61,171 nt of DNA from Verrucomicrobiota bacterium (GCA_023446735.1 JAEXPQ010000041.1:1-61171); one strand, 5' to 3'. Counted from the first letter of the stretch, positions 40,495 through 52,000 are shown. Numbers and translations are program-made. The notes: a model not told the origin generated them from the sequence alone.

Positions 40495-42202
40495 ACTCGG
40501 TTTCGGCCCGGAGGAGATCATGCAGGGTGACAAGACCGATGATGCGGTCGTCGGCGCCGGCCTGGAGGAGGACGACGCCGGCGGCGGAGTCGATGAGAAG
40601 GCGCTGCACTTCGCGGATCGACGTCTCGCGTCGCACGATCGGCGCGGTCAGGAGTTTGGGCGGGCGGTTCTCGGCGATGGACGTCAGGGCCTCGACTCGA
40701 GTAAGCAGACCGAGCGGTTTGGCCACAACATCGACGACAGGAAAGCACGCGTAGGGTTTCTCGGCGAGCAGTGTCGTGAGCCCAGCGGGGCCGGTGTCGC
40801 GTACGAGGACCGGACGAAAATTCGCGATGCGGCTCACCGGAGCCTCCTGCCAGGCCCGCAGATCGCGCGGCGGCATAGAGTGTTCGATGTCGAGGCCGTC
40901 CTGATGCAGGAGTGCGTCGTAAAAGTTGTGCTTGGCGAAGAAGTGGGAGACGGCCTGCGAGACGAGGGCGGCGACCATCAGCGGGGGCACGACGGCAAAC
41001 TCATGCGTCATCTCGAAGACGATGAGGATGCTGGTGATTGGTGCGCGGACGACCGAGGCCAGGCAGCTGCTCATGCCGACGATTGCGAGCAGCACGACAC
41101 CCGAGGGGCCGACCGGCACGGCGAGCGAGAGCAGCCCGGCCGTGGCGACACCGGTCATCGCACCGAAGAACAGCGAGGGTGCGAAGACCCCGCCGCACCC
41201 GCCCAGACCGTAACAGACGACGGTGGCGGCGAGTTTGGCGGCAAGCAGCAGCGCGGCGTCGCGCCCGGGCAGCCCGCCGTTGAGCGCGGCGGTGAGGTCG
41301 CCGTAGCCGAGGCTGAAGACTCCGAGTCGGCCGGTGTGGACGTAGACCGCTGCGCCGATGAGCCAGACGGCGAGCCCGCCCAGCGTCGTACGAACCCAGA
41401 GCGGCAGGCGGCGGGCCGGCTGCCTATTCCAAGCCCGCAGGCCGAGCGCAGATTTCTGGAAAAGACTGCCGGCGCTCGCCGCGAACAGCGCGACGAGCGG
41501 CACAGCGGCGTAGATGAACCAACTGACTTGTCCGACCGCCTTGAGCTGGAATGCCGGCTGTTCTCCGAGGAAACCATGGGTGATGAAGGCGCCCACGACC
41601 GAGGCCAGCAGCACCCCGCCGAGCAGCCGGCTGTTGAGGTCGCCGATGAGTTCCTCAAGGACGAACGTGACGGCGGCGATCGGCGTATTGAACGCTGCCG
41701 CAAGCCCGGCTGCTGCGCCGGCTGCTGCGGCGGGTCGGCGTTGTTGTTTCGGTTCCCCCAAGAGACCGGCCAGCTGCGAGGCCAGACCTCCGCCCAGCTG
41801 CACGGTCGGTCCCTCGCGGCCGAGACTCGCCCCCCCGCCGACGGTCAGCACACCGCCGACAAACTTCACCCAGGTGACGCGCCACGGGACATTGCCGAAA
41901 TCTCTCCAGAACGCCGCTTTCAGCTGCGGGATACCGGAGCCGGCCGCCTCACGACAGAAACTACCAAGCAACCAACCGGCGACGGCCGATGTGCCGCCAA
42001 CTACCAGAAAGCTACCGATGAGGAAGGTTGGCAGAGAGTGTGCGGCGAGGCGCTCTATGCCGTTGGAATAGACAAAGTGGATGCCGAGATGGAAGGCGAC
42101 GGCGACCAGACCGGCGGCAAGCCCGTACAGAACCGTACGGAGGACAGGGCGTGCGGCGGGAGGCAGGCGATTGATCAGCGCCGCGACCGATTGCGAAATC
42201 AT
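40478..42202 (-). CDS. ClC-type chloride channel/transporter with CBS domains
   Basis: A 574-residue ClC protein. Selectivity and gating motifs appear as EAAGSGIPQLKAAF, GGASLGREGPTVQLGGG (gating Glu), and GGCGGVFAPSLFFGAMTG. The helices between AFNTPIAAVTFVLEEL and RAPITSILIVFEMTHEFAV complete the channel. Two CBS motifs follow from residue 450 (RPVLVRDTGPAGLTTLLAE; IVRRETSIREVQRLLID ... IIGLVTLHDLL), suggesting control by adenine nucleotides. It moves chloride and can dissipate or use proton gradients; channel or antiporter mode cannot be decided from sequence. It ends with a 17-base convergent overlap with the gene at 39904. Confidence 0.94.
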   Translation of the reverse strand: MISQSVAALINRLPPAARPVLRTVLYGLAAGLVAVAFHLGIHFVYSNGIERLAAHSLPTFLIGSFLVVGGTSAVAGWLLGSFCREAAGSGIPQLKAAFWRDFGNVPWRVTWVKFVGGVLTVGGGASLGREGPTVQLGGGLASQLAGLLGEPKQQRRPAAAAGAAAGLAAAFNTPIAAVTFVLEELIGDLNSRLLGGVLLASVVGAFITHGFLGEQPAFQLKAVGQVSWFIYAAVPLVALFAASAGSLFQKSALGLRAWNRQPARRLPLWVRTTLGGLAVWLIGAAVYVHTGRLGVFSLGYGDLTAALNGGLPGRDAALLLAAKLAATVVCYGLGGCGGVFAPSLFFGAMTGVATAGLLSLAVPVGPSGVVLLAIVGMSSCLASVVRAPITSILIVFEMTHEFAVVPPLMVAALVSQAVSHFFAKHNFYDALLHQDGLDIEHSMPPRDLRAWQEAPVSRIANFRPVLVRDTGPAGLTTLLAEKPYACFPVVDVVAKPLGLLTRVEALTSIAENRPPKLLTAPIVRRETSIREVQRLLIDSAAGVVLLQAGADDRIIGLVTLHDLLRAETEFTKET

Positions 42203-42348
42203 CCCACTTGTTTCCGTTGGATCGATTAGGCGCGCAAGGGGCTAATCGGACGTCGAGAAAGCAGATAGCCTGAGCTTTCTCCCAGCCTCGCAACCAAAGC
42301 CCGGCCACGCGTGCGCCTCGCTTCGCGCCGGCCCCGGCCCGGACGTGA

Positions 42349-42894
42349 TCAACCGAAGCAGACCACTGCGGCTGGCACCACGACGACCGGCAGCGGAGCG
42401 GAGAATTCGCTCCAGACCCAGTTGTGGTGGGCGATGATTTGCGCGGCGGCGAGGACCGGGCGGTCCTTCGTCGCGTGAGCATCGGCCGGCACGATAACGC
42501 GGAAACCTTCGCTGGCGGCGCGGCGGGTCGTGGTGTCGACGCAGAACTCGGTGGCGGCGCCGCAGATGACGAGCGTGTCCACGTTACGGTGGCGAAGTTC
42601 GGCGGCGAGCGTGGTCCGGTAGAACGAGTCGCAAGCAGTCTTTGCGATCACCGGGTCCTCCGGACGGCGGTGCAACTCGGGATGGAGCTCCCACGCCGGC
42701 GTGCCGGGCGTGTAGTCGGGCGCCTCGCCGTGCTGGATGAAGAGCACGGGCCGGCCGGCGGCGTGCGCGCGGTCGATGAGCGCGTTGATGCGGTCGAGGG
42801 TGCCCTGGGCGTCGTGCGGGCCGGGGGTGGCGTTGTACCAGCCGCACTGGACGTCGATCACGAGGAGGGCGGCGGTCGGGGGCAGGACGGTCAT
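42349..42894 (-). CDS. Isochorismatase-family cysteine hydrolase
   Basis: A 181-residue hydrolase of the isochorismatase/nicotinamidase fold. The Asp-Lys-Cys triad is visible: ALLVIDVQCGW (Asp), DPVIAKTACDSF (Lys) and LVICGAATEFCVDTTTRRA (Cys). Length is normal. Family members hydrolyse isochorismate, nicotinamide, ureidoacrylate or similar; none is favoured here. The start at 42894 begins near the first strand. It lies 34 bp after trkA on the same strand and may be co-transcribed with the K+ uptake genes, though no functional link is evident. Confidence 0.9.
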   Translation of the reverse strand: MTVLPPTAALLVIDVQCGWYNATPGPHDAQGTLDRINALIDRAHAAGRPVLFIQHGEAPDYTPGTPAWELHPELHRRPEDPVIAKTACDSFYRTTLAAELRHRNVDTLVICGAATEFCVDTTTRRAASEGFRVIVPADAHATKDRPVLAAAQIIAHHNWVWSEFSAPLPVVVVPAAVVCFG

Positions 42895-42928
42895 GGGGGC
42901 GAAGGCGGCGAGAGGTGGGCGGTCGCGG

Positions 42929-43597
42929 TCAGGCGCGGGCGACCTTCTCGAAGGCGTCGAGACGGTCGGCAAGGCCGACAACGATCAACGTGTCGCCCTG
43001 CTCGAGCAGGAGGTCCGGGGCGGGTTCGATCACGCGGCGTTCCTCGCCCACGTTGCGGCAGACGAGCACGACGTTGATCTTGTGCTTCGCGGGGAGCTGG
43101 AGTTCGCCGAGGGTGTGGCCGCCGATGCGGTGCCCGACGAGGGCCTCGCCCATCTGGTATTCGCCGGGCAAGGGCATGCGGACGCTGAAGGAGTCGCGGC
43201 GGAGACGCTCGGCGAGGCGGTAGGCCATGTCGCGGCCGGGCACGATGACCTCGTCGGCGCCGAGGCGGGTGAGCACGGCGGCGTGGCGCTCGTCCATCGC
43301 GCGGGCGATGAGGCGCTTCACCTTGAGTTCCTTCAACGTGAGCGTGGCGAGCACGCTGCCCTTCATGTTCTCCCCGACGGCGACGACGACCACATCGGCC
43401 TCGAGGGCGCCGGCGGCGCGCAGCGCCTCGGCGTTCTCGCAATCGAGTTCGACGCTGCGGAAACCGTCCTCGGCGAGCTCCTGCACGCGTTGGGCATCGG
43501 CGTCGGCGACGACGACTTCGCAGCCGAGTTCGCTCAGGCGGGTGGCGAGGCTGGAGCCGAAGCGTCCGCCGCCGACGATGAAGGTGCGTTTGGCCAT
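42929..43597 (-). CDS. trkA: TrkA/KtrA potassium-uptake regulatory subunit
   Basis: A 222-residue cytosolic RCK protein. The NAD-binding start is TFIVGGGRFGSSLATRLSELGCEVVVADAD (GxGxxG variant GGGRFG), then VVVAVGENMKGSVLATL and KRLIARAMDERHAAVLTRLGADEVI. The C-terminal TrkA-C domain runs from about residue 140 (EALVGHRIGGHTLGELQL). It gates the membrane subunit in response to nucleotides. It is 18 bp after trkH on the same strand. Single-RCK length identifies it as KtrA-like rather than the double-length E. coli TrkA. Confidence 0.94.
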   Translation of the reverse strand: MAKRTFIVGGGRFGSSLATRLSELGCEVVVADADAQRVQELAEDGFRSVELDCENAEALRAAGALEADVVVVAVGENMKGSVLATLTLKELKVKRLIARAMDERHAAVLTRLGADEVIVPGRDMAYRLAERLRRDSFSVRMPLPGEYQMGEALVGHRIGGHTLGELQLPAKHKINVVLVCRNVGEERRVIEPAPDLLLEQGDTLIVVGLADRLDAFEKVARA

Positions 43598-43615
43598 GGG
43601 TGGGAGAAGTGGCGA

Positions 43616-45001
43616 TCAGCCGAGGGTGAGGGTTTCGGGCGGGTAGCGCACGCCGGAGAAGGCCGGCGGGCGGGCGAGGAAGAGGGCGAGGATGAGCGGG
43701 CCGACACGGCCGGCGAACATCAGCACGATGACGATCAGCTTGCCCCCGCCGGTGAGCAGGGGGGTGACGCCGGTGGACAGGCCGACGGTGCCGAAGGCCG
43801 AGACGGCCTCGAACATCAGACCGAGCCAGCGGTGGGCGGTGGCGCCGGAGGGGGCGTCCCGTTCGGAGACGAGCAGCAGGGTCGTGGCGGCGAGCAGGAA
43901 GGCGCCGGCGATGAGCGTGAAGAGGATCGCGGTCGCGGCCTGTTTCTCGGGGATCGAGCGTCCCCAGAGAACGATGGCGGAGCGGCGCCGCAAGGCGGTC
44001 CAGGCGGCGAGGACCAGCAGGGCGAAGGTGATGGTCTTGATGCCGCCGGCCATCGAGCCGGGGGCGCCGCCGATGAACATGAGCGCCATCGTGCCGAGGA
44101 GGGTGGCGGGGCTCATCGCGCCGAGGTCGACGGTGTTGAAGCCGGCGGTGCGGGTCATGGCCGAGTGGAACGCGGCGTCGCCCAGGCGCGCGGGCAGGTC
44201 ATCGGCGGCGAGGGTGCCCCGCCACTCCGTGCCGAGGGTGAAGGCGGTGCCGGCGGCGAGCAGCAGCAACGCCATGAGGAGCGAGAGGCGCGTCTGGATG
44301 GTGAGGTAGCCGCGGGCGCGCGGGTCGCGGCGCCAGAAGGCGTAGTAGCGCAGGTTCACCAGGGCGAGCAGGCCGATGCCGCCGGCGACCACCAGCACGG
44401 AGATGATGGCGAGGCGTAGCGGTTCGTGGCGCCAGTGCACGAGGCCGTCGGGGAAGGTGGAGAGGCCGGCGTTGCAGAAGGCGCTCACGGCGTGGAAGAG
44501 CGCGTGCCAGGCGTCGGCGAGGGTGGGGGCGGCGCCGGTGGACAACGGCAGGAGCAAGAGGGCGGCGGCGCCGAGCAGTTCGAGCACGAGGATGAAGCCC
44601 AGCGCGTGGAGGAAGATGTCCAGCGGGGTGGCGGTGCGCAGTTCGCCCACGGTGTTGCGGATGAGGTGTTCGTCCGCAAGCGAGAGGCGTTTGCCGCTCA
44701 GGATGAGGAAGAGCGTGCCCGCAGTCATAATACCCACGCCGCCCAGCTGGATGAGCAGCAGCAGGACGATCTGGCCGCCGAGGTTGAGGGTCTCGGCGAC
44801 GTTCACCGTGGAGAGCCCGGTGACGCAGACCGCCGAGGTCGAGAGGAAGAGGGCGTCGAGCGGCGGCAGCGCCGCGCCCGGGCGGTGCATCCAGGGCAGC
44901 CAGAGCAGGAGGGCGCCGACGAGGACCAACGCCGCGAAGCCCAGGGGAATGCCGCGGATCTGCCCGATGAGGCGGGTGCGTTGCTGGTCGGTGAGCGGCA
45001 T
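43616..45001 (-). CDS. trkH: TrkH/KtrB potassium-uptake membrane subunit
   Basis: A 461-residue K+ transporter of the TrkH/KtrB superfamily. The four filter loops each carry the key glycine: LFLSTSAVCVTGLSTVNV, HAVSAFCNAGLSTFPDG, AFHSAMTRTAGFNTVDLG and FEAVSAFGTVGLSTGVTP. The helix break GGIKTITFALL of the family is present. It takes up K+ under osmotic stress together with TrkA, encoded 18 bp downstream. The start at 45001 gives MPLTDQQR then the first membrane helix; a long open frame upstream is antisense to another gene and looks non-coding. Confidence 0.94.
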   Translation of the reverse strand: MPLTDQQRTRLIGQIRGIPLGFAALVLVGALLLWLPWMHRPGAALPPLDALFLSTSAVCVTGLSTVNVAETLNLGGQIVLLLLIQLGGVGIMTAGTLFLILSGKRLSLADEHLIRNTVGELRTATPLDIFLHALGFILVLELLGAAALLLLPLSTGAAPTLADAWHALFHAVSAFCNAGLSTFPDGLVHWRHEPLRLAIISVLVVAGGIGLLALVNLRYYAFWRRDPRARGYLTIQTRLSLLMALLLLAAGTAFTLGTEWRGTLAADDLPARLGDAAFHSAMTRTAGFNTVDLGAMSPATLLGTMALMFIGGAPGSMAGGIKTITFALLVLAAWTALRRRSAIVLWGRSIPEKQAATAILFTLIAGAFLLAATTLLLVSERDAPSGATAHRWLGLMFEAVSAFGTVGLSTGVTPLLTGGGKLIVIVLMFAGRVGPLILALFLARPPAFSGVRYPPETLTLG

Positions 45002-45148
45002 TGGTGCGCGATGGTGGTGGCGCGGGCCGGAGCGGCAAGAGCGGGATCGACCAAGGGGTTGGCCTCGGGCGCGGCTCCCGGTGCGGTTTCGCCGCAAGGG
45101 CTGGAGAAGAAAGTCGTCAGGCGCGGGGGCTCCGCCCACGCTCGCGGC

Positions 45149-45772
45149 ATGGAATCTCCCGCCCTGGTGCTGCTGCTCGATTATCCCGATGGCGAATGGC
45201 TGCCGGCGGCGCTGCGGGCCGAGTTGGGCGAAGCGTTCACCGCACGGATCGTGCGTCTGCTGGCCGAACTGCAACTGGCGAACGCGCCGCAGAATTGGCC
45301 GACGGAGGTCCACGTGGCGCCCGGCGAACGGGTGGCGGAGGTGCGCCGCTGGCTCGGTTCGAAGCCGATCACGGTGCACGCGCAGGTCAGCGCGCCGTTC
45401 GGCGAGCGCGTCGCGCAGGCGGCGGCGGAGGCGACCACGCGTCACGAGGACATGGTGATCCTGCTCCGGCCGGACTGCCCGTACTGCACCGTCGATCAGA
45501 TCGTGGCGGCGGCGAAGGCGCTGCTCGAACACGAGGTGGTGCTCGGGCCCACCACCGACGGGGATTTCTACCTCCTTGGGCTGCGGCGCTGGCCGGCCGG
45601 CCTGTTGCACGAGGTGAACTGGGGGACGAACCAGGTGCTCTTCGGCATCACGAAACGCTGCGAGGAGCTCGCGCTGAAGGTCCGGCTGCTCGACCCGCTC
45701 GAACGCGTGCGCGACGTGCCCTCGTGGGATCGCGCGGTGGAACGGCTCTCCGGCGGGGCGGGGAAGATCTGA
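45149..45772 (+). CDS. DUF2064/TIGR04282-type nucleotidyl- or glycosyltransferase
   Basis: A 207-residue protein with the GT-A-like layout of the DUF2064 family: LVLLLDYPD, an aspartate-containing strand VILLRPDCPYCTVDQIVAAAKAL, then VVLGPTTDGDFYLLGL, the family signature. These proteins are annotated as arsenosugar-type glycosyltransferases in some genomes, without firm evidence for this one. An opening KxPxxGxxKTRL motif usual in the family is missing or degenerate here, so activity is uncertain. Start is ATG 45149. It is divergent from trkH. Confidence 0.7.
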   Translation: MESPALVLLLDYPDGEWLPAALRAELGEAFTARIVRLLAELQLANAPQNWPTEVHVAPGERVAEVRRWLGSKPITVHAQVSAPFGERVAQAAAEATTRHEDMVILLRPDCPYCTVDQIVAAAKALLEHEVVLGPTTDGDFYLLGLRRWPAGLLHEVNWGTNQVLFGITKRCEELALKVRLLDPLERVRDVPSWDRAVERLSGGAGKI

Positions 45773-45903
45773 CTCGGGTGGGCGGAGGCGGGGAGCGAGG
45801 TCGCGGGCGTCGCCGCCGCCGTAGTGCGGCTTCCGGGGTGTGCCTCGCCGGTTCGGTTCTGTAATCGGGAAATCATGGCTGTATTCTGGAAAGTTATTCA
45901 CAG

Positions 45904-45918
45904 AGACGAATTTCGTCT
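45904..45918 (+). promoter_or_regulatory. Palindrome in the leader of the giant RHS gene
   Basis: AGACGAATTTCGTCT is a perfect 7-bp inverted repeat around a central T, about 110 bp before the start of the RHS gene. It could be an operator. No clear promoter hexamers are seen around it. Confidence 0.3.
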
Positions 45919-46029
45919 TGCCGTCGCATGAAGCTGAAATAGCGATACGAGCGCTCGGTCGCCCACAGGTCGAGACAGCTTCGCCGCTCCGGCGGAGAAT
46001 GGCGGTTTGGATTCAATCCCTTCTTCAGC

Positions 46030-49000
46030 ATGAAAAACCGGATTCTGTGGGCCGGCGCGCGGTGGGTGCGCGCCACGGTGGTGCTTGGTTGCGCGACGGT
46101 GGGCGTGGCGGTGGCGGCCTCTGCCGAGGTGGCTGGCGTGGCGGTGGTCAATCGGCTGGGCGAATTGTCGGGTCGGGTCGAGGGATCGATCCGGCAGAAC
46201 GCCGCCAATGGCGTCACTTTGAACCGCGGTGCGGTTCTCGATGGCGATCTTTTCGTCGTCGGCCGACCGACCGTGATGGTCAACGGAACGCCGGTGTATG
46301 CGGGAACGATCGACGGAGTCGGGGCGCCCGATCCAAGCGGCTACTCGATCTGGCTGAACAGCGGCGCTAGCTTGGGGCATGTGGTGCGGCGCAGCGATGC
46401 GGTCACCCTCGGTGCGGCGCCGGAGCCGACGAGCCCGAGCGGAACCCGAGCGGTCGAAATCGGCAAGGCCGGGCAATCGGTCGGTTCGTGGGCCACGTTG
46501 CGCGATCTCAGGTTGAACGGCGCGGTGGGGACCTACGCCGTGCCGCCGGGTGCGTACGGCGACTTCAGCGCCGGCTCCGGTGGAGGGTTCGTCCTTGGCG
46601 TGGCCGGCGGGGCGGAGCGCCGCGTCTACTCTTTTCGCCGTCTGGTGCTCAATGGGAACGCCTCGCTGCGCGTGGTCGGTCCGGTCGAGATCCGCGTGGG
46701 CGGTGCTGTGTTCTCCAACGGCCCGATCGGCAGTCTGGATCACCCGGAATGGCTCGACCTAAGGCTCCGGAACGGCGGCTTCACATTGAACAGTCCGGCT
46801 TGGCTGGCCGGCTATGTTTGCGCGCCGGCGGGCGAGGTGGCCATAAATGCGAACACGCAACTGGTCGGTGGTCTCGAGTGCGATTCGCTCCGGGTCAACG
46901 GCGGTGGGGTGCTGCGCCTGCGACCGAAGAATCAGCCCCCGGTGGCGGAGGCGCAGACCGTCGAGACCGACGAGGATGTCACGGTGCGGTTCACGTTGGC
47001 CGCGAACGATCCGGAGGGGCAACCCTTGGTCTTCACACTCCTCTCGCAGCCGACATTGGGCGTGCTCTCCGGCACTGCGCCGAACCTGACCTTCACGCCG
47101 GAGGCCGATCGCTCTGGGACGACGTCGTTCACGTTCAAGGTGAGCGACGGTCAACTCGAGTCCGGGGTCGCGACGGTCACGATCAAGATTCGACCGGTCA
47201 ATGACTGCCCGGTGTCGGTGGTCGTGCCGGTGCGCACCGCGGAGGATACCGCGGTGCCGATCGCGCTCTCGGGTTACGATGTCGAGGGCGATACCCTGAG
47301 CTACGCGATCACTCGCCAGCCTGAGCATGGCGCCCTCAGCGGAACGGCCCCCGCGTTCACCTACATGCCGCTCGCCGACTACTCTGGCTCCGATGCCTTG
47401 GCGTACACGGTGAGTGATGGCGCTTGCGCGACGGCGGAGATCGTCGTGTCGATCACGGTTGATCCCGCCAACGACGCTCCCGTGGCGCACGCGCTGATCG
47501 TCGCAACCTGCGAGGACACACCCGAGGATTTGGTGCTGGGCGGTACCGATGTCGACGGCGATCCGCTCACCTACCGCATCGTCACCGGACCGGCGCACGG
47601 CACGCTCACCGGTAATGCTCCGTCGTTGACCTACCGGCCGGACGCGGACTGGAGCGGCACGGACTCGTTCACCTACGTCGCCAACGACGGCACGGTGGAT
47701 TCGGCTGCGGCGACGGTGACCATCGAAGTGCGGCCGCTCAACGATTGCCCGGAGTCGGCGGCCGCTCCGGTGAATACGCGAGAGGATACGGCGGTTGCGG
47801 TGGCCCTGGTCGCGATCGATCGCGACAGCACGGTGCTGACCTTTGCGATCGTCGATGGGCCTGCGCATGGCGCGCTCGGCGGTGTCGCTCCCGACTTCAT
47901 CTACACGCCCGCGGCCAACTACAACGGCCCGGATCGCTTCACCTACACGGTCAGCGACGGCCTCTGCACCACGGCTGCGATCGCAGTGCCGATCACGATC
48001 GACCCCGTGAACGACGCGCCGACTGCGCAGCCGTTGGACCTGTTTACCGATGAGGATCGTTCGCTCGAAATCACTCCGGTCGGGACCGATGTGGATGGCT
48101 CCGCGCTGACCTTCGCGCCGGTGCTCGCGCCGACCCACGGCACGTTGGTGCGCACTGCGACTGGATGGACCTACACGCCCGCGGCGAACTACCACGGCGA
48201 CGACTTCTTCACCTACCAAGCCAACGACGGCGCGCTGACTTCCGTTCCCGCCCGCGTTTTGGTCGCGGTGCGTCCGGTCAACGACGCGCCGCAGGCCACC
48301 GACCTCAGTCTGGTCACCGACGAGGATACCGCGGTGGCAGCGGTCTGTTCCGGCACCGATGTCGATGGCGACGCTCTGACGTATCGCGTGGTGGCCGGAC
48401 CGGCCCACGGCACACTTGCGGGTACTGCTCCGTCGCTGAGCTACCAACCGAATACGGACTGGAACGGCACGGACTCGTTCACGTATGTCGTCAACGACGG
48501 TACGGTGGATTCGGCCGCGGCGAAGGTGACCATCGAAGTGCGACCGCTCAACGACTGTCCGGTATCAGTCGCGGAACCGGTGCGGACCGCGGAAGATACG
48601 GCGGTGCCGGTCGTTTTGGCGGCGGCGGACCGTGACGGCGACGTGGTTGCCTTCGCGCTTACCGCGCCGGCACGGCACGGCGTGCTTTCCGGAGTCGCTC
48701 CAGCCCTCACCTATACGCCGGAACTAAACTACAACGGCTCCGACTCGTTCGCCTTTACGGTAAGCGATGGTCGTTGCACGTCTGCGGAGGTCGTGGTGCC
48801 GATCACGGTTATTCCCGTGAACGATGCCCCGGTGGCGGCGGACTGCGTGGCCGAGACGACCTCTGGCAGGCCGGTGACGATCACCCCGGTTTTCTCGGAT
48901 CCGGACACCGGAGACGTTCCCCCCGATGTGCTCGTGATCACTGCGCACGTCGCGGCCGAAGAAGGGGCCGTGGTGGTGCAGGGGAGCACGTTGGTCTTCA

Positions 49001-52000
49001 CGCCCGCTGCGGCCTTCCGTGGCACGGCGACGGTGCGTTACACGGTGACCGATTCCGCCGGTGCTGAGTCGACGGCTCGGTGCTCGGTTGTGGTCGCTGC
49101 CAAGGATGAACCGCCCCCTCCGATCGACGCTGGCGGCGAGCGCTGGATCGCGGTCTCGGCGCAAGGTCGGTCCCACACCGGAACCATCGTCGTCAACAAC
49201 GATGAATGGACCCTGTCGGACTGGGGCTTCTCGAGCGCTCCGACCGTGGCGAACTTCGCGCGCAATCTGGGCGATTGGTTCAAACAAGGGGATACGGGAG
49301 AGTTTCTCGTCTATTCCTCCGACTTCGGGCTCGTCGGCGGCACCTTGAAGAAGGTGATGACCGATGCCGGCCATCGATGGGACATTGTCCGCTCGCCTCA
49401 GCCAAGTTTGGCTGAACTGAGTCGCTATGATGCAGTCTTCTTGTGTGGCTCGCCGCTCGATCCGGAGGTGCTGCAGGAGTATCTGGAGCAAGGCGGCTGC
49501 GTCTACATCTGTGGTTGCGGCTACGCCTCCGACCAGGCGTTGTGGAACCCGTTTCTCGCCCACTATGGGATTCGTCTTGGTGGGGTGAATCCGGTCGATG
49601 CGGCCGTTCCGGTCAGCAGCAGTCATCCGTTGCTCCAGGGAGTGGAGTCTCTTCTCTATCGGGGAGGGAATCATCTGACGCTCCTTCCGGAAGGAGGGCG
49701 GACAAACTGCGAGGTGATCCACCGCACCGGGACCTATAACCTGATCGCCGCCTTCACCACGGGGCGTTTCCGCGTGCGGCTTGAGGGCGCATTCCCGAAC
49801 CCGCCGCCCGAATTCGATCCGGCGAGTGTTTCGTACCGCTGGGAGTTCATCGAAGGCCCGGGCGCGGTGCAGTTTGCTAACGGCAACGCGTTGGTGACGG
49901 ATGCGTATTTCTCGAAGGAAGGGACCTATCGGCTTCGTTTGACGGCATCCAACGGTTTCGGCTCTAGCAATGCTGATGTGCTGCTCCACCTTGAGTTCAA
50001 CGGCCCGCCCTTGGTTTCGGCGGGGGCGGACCAACTCGTGCCGTCGGTCGACCGCGAGATCCAGCTCCAGGGTTCTGTCGAGGACGACAATCGCCCCGAA
50101 GGAGGCCCCGTCACCTCCCGATGGACGGTCGTCTCGGCGCCGCAGGGGGCATCGGTTGTTTTCGCGGACCCCGGCTCGGCTCGCACCGGTGCGAGGTGCG
50201 ACCGGCGCGGATGGTACCTATTGAGACTCGAAGCCTCCGATACGGTCGATTCGAGTTCGGACACGATCGCAGTTGGGGTGGGCGTACGACCGATAACGAC
50301 ACCGAAGGACCTGTGCGCGTGGTGGCCGTTGGACCACCACCCGCGGGAAGTGATCAATGGCAATCACGATGCGGTTTGGACCGAGAGAGCGGCCTACGCC
50401 CCCGGGCAGGTGTTTGCCGGGGTCGCTTTGGGGGGCGCGGCGGACTTTGGCCAAGTCGCCCGGCATGGCGACCTGGACGTGGGCACCTCGGAGGCCGGCA
50501 TGACGATGGAGCTCTGGGTTCGAAGCGACGACACGGCCCGGGACACCGGCTTGATCCAGTGGTCGAGTGTGGCGGGCTCCGGGGTCTTCTTGCGTGCGAA
50601 TCGGGAGAGTATCTATGCAGAGTTCTACGATACCGCCGGGGCGCGCCATTACCTCTTTGCGGATGGAGTCTTGAAGATCGGGCAGTGGACTCATGTCGCG
50701 GCGACGTACGATCGCCGTACAGGAGAGGGGCGGATCTATGCGAATGGGACGCTGGTGAAACAGGCGCCACTGGGGGTGTTCACTCCGCAGACCACGTACG
50801 ACCTCTACTTCGGTGTGCGTGATCGCACGGCGACGTACTTCAAAGGCGCGCTCGACGAGATCGCGCTGTACCGGCGTCCGCTCTTGCCGAGCGAGATCCA
50901 GCAGATTTTCAGGGTGGGCGGCGATGGCCGTTCGATACCGGGAGCGAACGCCGTGCCGCGAGTCGATGCCGGTCTGCCGGCGTTCCTGGGATCGATTGCG
51001 GAAAAGGCGGTCTTGAGTGGGGTCGTCACCGATGATGGTCAGTTGCTGGCCGCTCCGCTGGTGACCTGGTCGATGGTCTCCGGACCGGGCACGGTGACCT
51101 TCGACAACTCGGGGGCGGCTGCGACCGGGGCGTCCTTCAGCGAGCCCGGAGCGTACGTACTGAGCCTGTCCGCCTACGATGGCCAGAACACCGCGACGGA
51201 CCTGGTCGAGGTGCGGGTCGATGTGTCGACGGTTCCTGCCGCCGGGGTGGCGGCGTGGTGGCCCTTGAATGAGCACCCGCATGAGGTCGTCAACGGCAAC
51301 CACGACGTCGAGTGGGCGAGCCCGAATGTCTACGTTCCCGGGCAGGTACTGAGCGGCGTCGCCTGCGATGGGGTATACACCTTCGGGCAAGTCGCCGGGC
51401 ATGCCGATCTGAACGTGGGTGCATCGGAGGCCGGCATGGCGATGGAGCTCTGGGTCCGAAGCGACGACACGACAGGGGACACCGGCTTGATCCAGTGGTC
51501 GAGTGCGGCGGGCTCCGGGGTCTTCTTGCGTGCGAATCGGGAGAGTATCTATGCAGAGTTTTACGATACCGCCGGGGCACGCCATTACTTCTATGCGGAT
51601 GGCGTTCTGAAAACCGGCCAATGGACCCATGTCGCGGCGACTTATGATCGCAAGACGGGGGAGGGGCGGATCTACGCCAACGGGACTCTGGTGAAACAAT
51701 CTTCGTTGGGTGTGTTTACCCCGCAGACGACCTACGACCTGTACTTGGGTGTGCGTGATCGCACGGCGACGTACTTCAAGGGCGTGCTCGACGAGATCGC
51801 GCTGTACCGGCGTCCGCTCCTGGCCGGCGAGATCAAGGCGATCTACGATGCGGGACCTGGCGGCCGCGCGCCGATCCTCAATCAATCGCCCGCGGTTGCG
51901 GCATCGTCGGCCAGTTCGGTTCACGTCGGTGTCGCGCTTCCGCTCACCGCGTCGGCCCTCGACGACGGCCTGCCCAATCCGCCGGCCACGTTGACGTACG

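Noticed and set aside
46759..48447. Long minus-strand frames beneath the Ig repeats of the giant gene.
   Set aside because: They mirror the repeat structure of the coding strand and have Arg/His-rich composition typical of antisense frames.
47000..49000. A CRISPR array or simple tandem DNA repeat.
   Set aside because: The repeats are about 270 bp, coding and in frame, and diverged as protein domains.
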